From positions 1 through 9,710 of the forward strand of contig CAAGLV010000186.1 of assembly GCA_900770875.1 (NCBI GenBank): 9,710 bases of DNA, read 5' to 3'. The notes beneath the pieces are model-generated. The model worked only from the letters and a program-made list of their open reading frames with translations. It did no database searches and had not been told where the DNA came from. Of this stretch, positions 6,762 to 9,710 are shown piece by piece; the first letter of the stretch is position 1; each line of letters begins with the position of its first letter. Made by a program: the position numbers and the translations under genes. The DNA is from Flavobacteriales bacterium. GTDB lineage: Bacteria; Bacteroidota; Bacteroidia; Flavobacteriales; Weeksellaceae.

Positions 6762-6809
6762 GCTAAATGTTTTCACAACGGAATAATCCTTATTGTGAAT
6801 TCCTTTCAT
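6731..6809 (-). ncRNA. Candidate tracrRNA of the type II CRISPR-Cas system
   Basis: Read on the minus strand, the RNA has in order: an anti-repeat (about 6809-6791) containing GAAAGGAATTCACAAT; a small nexus-like hairpin GGATTATTCC (6789-6780); a linker GTTGTGAAAACATTTAGC; a 7-bp terminator hairpin (GCCTCGA with TCGGGGC, 6761-6742); and ten U (6740-6731). This matches, from memory, Bacteroidota type II-C tracrRNAs, in which the anti-repeat is followed by AAGGATTATTCCGTTGTGAAAAC or a close variant. The anti-repeat complement (ATTGTGAATTCCTTTCA, plus strand 6792-6808) resembles the start of the phylum's II-C CRISPR repeats (GTTGTG..TTGCTTTC). In the cell it would pair with the repeat part of the pre-crRNA, be trimmed by RNase III and be held by Cas9. 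It is divergent from cas9, about 117 bp from its start codon. The 5' end is set from the promoter and is uncertain by a few bases. Confidence 0.85.
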
Positions 6810-6813
6810 TGTG

Positions 6814-6842
6814 CAAATTAAGCATTATTTTTTTAATGTCAA
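6814..6842 (-). promoter_or_regulatory. Candidate tracrRNA promoter
   Basis: On the minus strand TTGACA (6842-6837) is followed, with 18 bp between its TTG and the next box, by TTAATTTG (6821-6814). The latter matches TAnnTTTG in seven of eight positions. The spacing is within the flavobacterial 17-23 bp range. It would start transcription near 6809, exactly at the beginning of the anti-repeat. Confidence 0.55.
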
Positions 6843-6880
6843 TTAGGGTAAACCATTAATTTTTTTGTTATTTTATTTAT

Positions 6881-6900
6881 AAATTGTGTATTTACAATTT
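6881..6900. repeat. Short inverted repeat in the cas9 upstream region
   Basis: AAATTGT (6881-6887) and ACAATTT (6894-6900) form a perfect 7-bp inverted repeat around GTATTT, ending 26 bp before the cas9 start codon. It could be an operator or a leader hairpin. The sequence is so AT-rich that chance is a real alternative. No convincing TAnnTTTG box was found for cas9; TATTTACA (6889-6896), 21 bp after a TTTG at 6864-6867, is the best weak candidate and overlaps this repeat. Confidence 0.35.
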
Positions 6901-6926
6901 TTTTAGATTAAACTAACTTAATTACA

Positions 6927-9710
6927 ATGAAAAATATACTCGGATTAGATTTAGGTACAAATTCTATTGGTTGGGCGTTGATAGAGATAGATCATAAAAA
7001 CCGAACTTTAATTATCAAAGGACTTGGTTCTCGCATTTTGCCAATGGATGCGGGTGAAATTGCAAAATTTGCCAATGGTGCAAAAATAATAAGTGCTGCT
7101 GCTCAGCGTACTGATAAAATAGGAGCAAGAAGAGTAAATGAAAGATTTTTGCTAAGAAGAGATCGTTTACATTTAGTTTTAAATATACTGCAAGCTCTAC
7201 CAGAACATTACAAAATAGAGGTTGATTTCATGAATCAAACTTGTGAAAAATCAGGGAAATTCAAGAAAGATAAAGAACCTAAAATAGCATATTTGCCTAA
7301 GGTCCTTAATAAAAAAGCTGAGTTTCTTTTTAAAGAAAGTTATCTTGAAATGCTTCAAGAATTAAGGATAGAAGATAAAAAACACGCTAGGATTCCTTAT
7401 GATTGGACTTTGTATTATTTAAGACAAAAAGCGTTAAATGATAAAATAACTTTAGAAGAGTTTGCTTGGGTACTTTTAAGTTATAATCAAAAAAGAGGTT
7501 ATGAAAAACTTGAAGTTGAGTCTAAATCTACTAAAGAGAATGAGATCGTTGAAGAATTTGACTTAAGGGTGAAATATGTTGAACAATTAAAAGATAAAAT
7601 TGGTAAAACTTATTTTAAAGTAACCTTAGATGATAAATATGGTACAAGCTATAGCGAATACTCTGATGTACAATTAAGTTTTGAAAATGATATTAAAGAA
7701 GTTAAAATAACATCTTTGGTTGATGAGAAAGGGAATATAGATAACACTAAAACAATTATTACTGTAATAGACATTTATTCCCTGTCAATATCTGAAGTTG
7801 TACATGAAATGGAAAACAATAAGCATTTGTACCATTTTACCTATAATAATGGTTGGCAACAAACTAAACGTAAAGATAAATTCACAAATCAGTTTGAATT
7901 AGCTAAGAATAAAAGTTACGACTATGTTGTTGAAACTGTTTATGATTCTCTAGGTAATATTAAAACTGTGCAAGGTTTAGAAAGAAAACTAAGAGAGCCA
8001 GATTTTAGTGATAAATCTAACGATTGGACCTTATTAAAAAAGAAAACTGAAAAAGAAGCATTAGCTTATAATTTGAAGGTTTTTAAAAAGCCTGAGAAAT
8101 TTATTTCACCAAAAATTTATTCTGTTTTAAAGAATGATGCTATCAGCGGATCTAGGACAAAAATTATTGGAGGAATGTTTCAAACGGTAGATAGAAGTTT
8201 TTATAGAGCTGAATTAAATCGAATTATTGAAACTCAAAGAAAATATCATAAAGCATTATCAGATCAAAACATTTTTGAGGATTGTGTAAAATTACTTTAC
8301 CCGAATAATCTTAATCATGCTAAAAACTTATTAGAAAATAAAGATGCAATACAGCATTTGTTGATTGAAGATATTCTATTATATCAACGCCCTTTAAAAA
8401 CTAAAAAAAGTGAAATAGCAGATTGTAAGTTCGAAATTAAATATTCTAAAAATGCGCTTAACGATAAAGGAAATCCAATAGAAATAGTAAATAAGTCAAC
8501 TGGAGAAGTTTCTTATAAGCAAGAAATTATTAAACATAAAGCGGTTTCTGCGTCGCATCCATATTATCAAGAATTCAGGATTTGGGATAAGCTACATAAT
8601 CTAAAAATTATTCAATTAGAAAGATTAGAGAACGGAAAAATTAAAACGAATGTTGATGTAACTTCTGAAATTTTAACAAAAGAAATCTATCATCAACTTT
8701 TTGAGAAATTGAACAATCAGAAATCTCTATCATATACGAGATTTATGAAATTCATGGTGCCATATTTCAAAGCGAAGAAATGGGATGCTAAAAATATAAT
8801 ATGGAATTTTACAGAAGACGACGAAATTAAAGGAAATTCAACACGAGTTGATTTTGCAGTAAGATTTATTCGTTGTGGTTTTAGTAATTATATAAACTTT
8901 CTTACACAAGCAAAAGAATACGAATTATGGCATTATTTATATTCTGTGCCCTACAAAGAAAGAATTGAAAATGATTTTAAAAGTGTACGTTCATTTTTAG
9001 AAAATACTTTCTTTAAAGATTATACCATAGATAAAGAGGTGGTTGAGCGATTAGTACAAGACTTTGCAAACTTTCCAAAATTCGAATCAAAATATGGAGC
9101 ATATTCAGAAAAAGCACTAAAAAAATTATTGCCTTTAATGCAATTGTCTAATCAGCGTAATTACGATTGGGTAAATTCTACATCATACCAGAAATACTGG
9201 GATAAATTAAATGTACGTAAAAATGAAATCCTAAGTAGACTTAATAAGATTGATTTTAACGCTGATGATATAGATTATTCTACTGTTATTGATAATGATG
9301 TAACACCGCCATTTCCAAAAGGTTTATTTAATGTATTTAAAGATGTAGCTGATATTAAAGATTTTCAGAATCTTAATCTAACAAAAGCTTCATATTTAAT
9401 TTATGGACGCCATTCAGAGTTAGAACAAGCAAAGTATTGGCATTCTTCGGATCAAATTAGAAAAGAATTACATCAAGAATTAAAACAACATTCCTTAAAT
9501 AATCCTGTTGCCGAAAAGGTGTTATTAGAAATGATGCAAGTAGTCGCTGATATATGGGATTATTTCGGTAAAGATAAAGATGATTTCTTTTCTGAAATAC
9601 ATGTTGAAATTGGGCGTGAATTAAAGAAATCAGCGAAAGAGAAACTGAACGATTCGAAGAGAAATTCAGAGAATAAAGTACAAAATGATAGACTTCGCCA
9701 AGTTTTAGAA
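6927..9710 (+). CDS. cas9: CRISPR-associated endonuclease Cas9 (type II-C-like), N-terminal 928 residues, 3' truncated by window edge
   Basis: The frame from ATG at 6927 is open to the last base with no stop or frameshift. RuvC-I is MKNILGLDLGTNSIGWALI, with catalytic Asp8 (equivalent to D10 of S. pyogenes Cas9). The arginine-rich bridge helix is at 61-83 (QRTDKIGARRVNERFLLRRD). A long REC region of roughly 780 residues follows. RuvC-II is at about 890-900 (EIHVEIGRELK, catalytic Glu894, equivalent to E762). HNH, RuvC-III and the PAM-interacting domain lie beyond the edge. RuvC-II sits about 130 residues later than in the 1368-residue S. pyogenes protein, so the full protein is probably around 1400-1550 residues, as in other Bacteroidota enzymes. 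Cas9 with crRNA and tracrRNA cuts invading DNA. The type II-C call rests on phylum and tracrRNA; absence of csn2 or cas4 cannot be checked here. AGA/AGG serve 25 of 41 arginines, unlike neighbouring genes. Confidence 0.97.
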   Translation, partial: MKNILGLDLGTNSIGWALIEIDHKNRTLIIKGLGSRILPMDAGEIAKFANGAKIISAAAQRTDKIGARRVNERFLLRRDRLHLVLNILQALPEHYKIEVDFMNQTCEKSGKFKKDKEPKIAYLPKVLNKKAEFLFKESYLEMLQELRIEDKKHARIPYDWTLYYLRQKALNDKITLEEFAWVLLSYNQKRGYEKLEVESKSTKENEIVEEFDLRVKYVEQLKDKIGKTYFKVTLDDKYGTSYSEYSDVQLSFENDIKEVKITSLVDEKGNIDNTKTIITVIDIYSLSISEVVHEMENNKHLYHFTYNNGWQQTKRKDKFTNQFELAKNKSYDYVVETVYDSLGNIKTVQGLERKLREPDFSDKSNDWTLLKKKTEKEALAYNLKVFKKPEKFISPKIYSVLKNDAISGSRTKIIGGMFQTVDRSFYRAELNRIIETQRKYHKALSDQNIFEDCVKLLYPNNLNHAKNLLENKDAIQHLLIEDILLYQRPLKTKKSEIADCKFEIKYSKNALNDKGNPIEIVNKSTGEVSYKQEIIKHKAVSASHPYYQEFRIWDKLHNLKIIQLERLENGKIKTNVDVTSEILTKEIYHQLFEKLNNQKSLSYTRFMKFMVPYFKAKKWDAKNIIWNFTEDDEIKGNSTRVDFAVRFIRCGFSNYINFLTQAKEYELWHYLYSVPYKERIENDFKSVRSFLENTFFKDYTIDKEVVERLVQDFANFPKFESKYGAYSEKALKKLLPLMQLSNQRNYDWVNSTSYQKYWDKLNVRKNEILSRLNKIDFNADDIDYSTVIDNDVTPPFPKGLFNVFKDVADIKDFQNLNLTKASYLIYGRHSELEQAKYWHSSDQIRKELHQELKQHSLNNPVAEKVLLEMMQVVADIWDYFGKDKDDFFSEIHVEIGRELKKSAKEKLNDSKRNSENKVQNDRLRQVLE

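Noticed and set aside
6648..6926. Possible CRISPR array or spacer fragments near cas9
   Set aside because: Only one repeat-like segment (6792-6809) exists, with no repeated unit at regular spacing. Its terminator and promoter show it is the tracrRNA anti-repeat, not an array.
7468..7480. A partial match to the ccoG direct-repeat core (minus strand, TTAAAAGTACCC)
   Set aside because: It is a single 10-of-12 match inside the cas9 coding sequence with no second copy 21 bp away.

Overview
The window looks like a chromosomal segment of a low-GC member of the Bacteroidota, most likely a flavobacterium. The evidence is the AT-rich coding sequence, the lack of Shine-Dalgarno sites, several Bacteroidota-type -7 elements (TAnnTTTG) a short distance upstream of genes, and the gene families themselves. 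These include a CspA-type cold shock protein, a NatA/NatB-like ABC exporter, CcoG, and a type II-C-like Cas9 with a tracrRNA typical of this phylum. I cannot name the species.

Layout. Positions 1-102 hold the 3' end of a cold shock protein gene. A bidirectional hairpin terminator separates it from a minus-strand gene for a small two-helix membrane protein of unknown function (156-689). Diverging from that gene is an alkyltransferase-like DNA-repair protein (734-1072) whose usual methyl-acceptor cysteine is alanine. Next comes an ABC-type exporter operon (ATPase 1124-2059, permease 2070-3386). It ends at a second bidirectional terminator shared with a minus-strand GNAT acetyltransferase (3446-3961). 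An AraC-family regulator (4136-5017) is followed by ccoG (5190-6647), the cbb3 oxidase assembly and copper-handling protein. Between these two genes lie two perfect 12-bp direct repeats exactly 21 bp apart, just upstream of a good -7 element that has no -33 element. This is the layout of an AraC-type activator site.

The right-hand third is the left edge of a CRISPR-Cas type II locus. cas9 starts at 6927 and stays open to the end of the window (928 codons). It contains RuvC-I, the arginine-rich bridge helix, the REC region and RuvC-II; HNH, RuvC-III and the C-terminal domain lie outside. In the 279-bp gap between ccoG and cas9, on the minus strand and divergent from cas9, is a complete candidate tracrRNA of about 79 nt. 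It has a promoter, an anti-repeat, a nexus-like hairpin, and a 7-bp terminator hairpin followed by ten U. No CRISPR array, cas1 or cas2 is in the window; in type II-C loci they would be expected beyond the right edge.

The two observations most worth following are the unannotated tracrRNA, including a short segment that copies the start of the CRISPR repeat, and the AraC-like tandem operator in front of a ccoG that stands apart from the oxidase structural genes. cas9 also uses arginine codons differently from its neighbours (25 of 41 AGA/AGG, against 3 of 18 in ccoG), which fits acquisition of the CRISPR locus by transfer.
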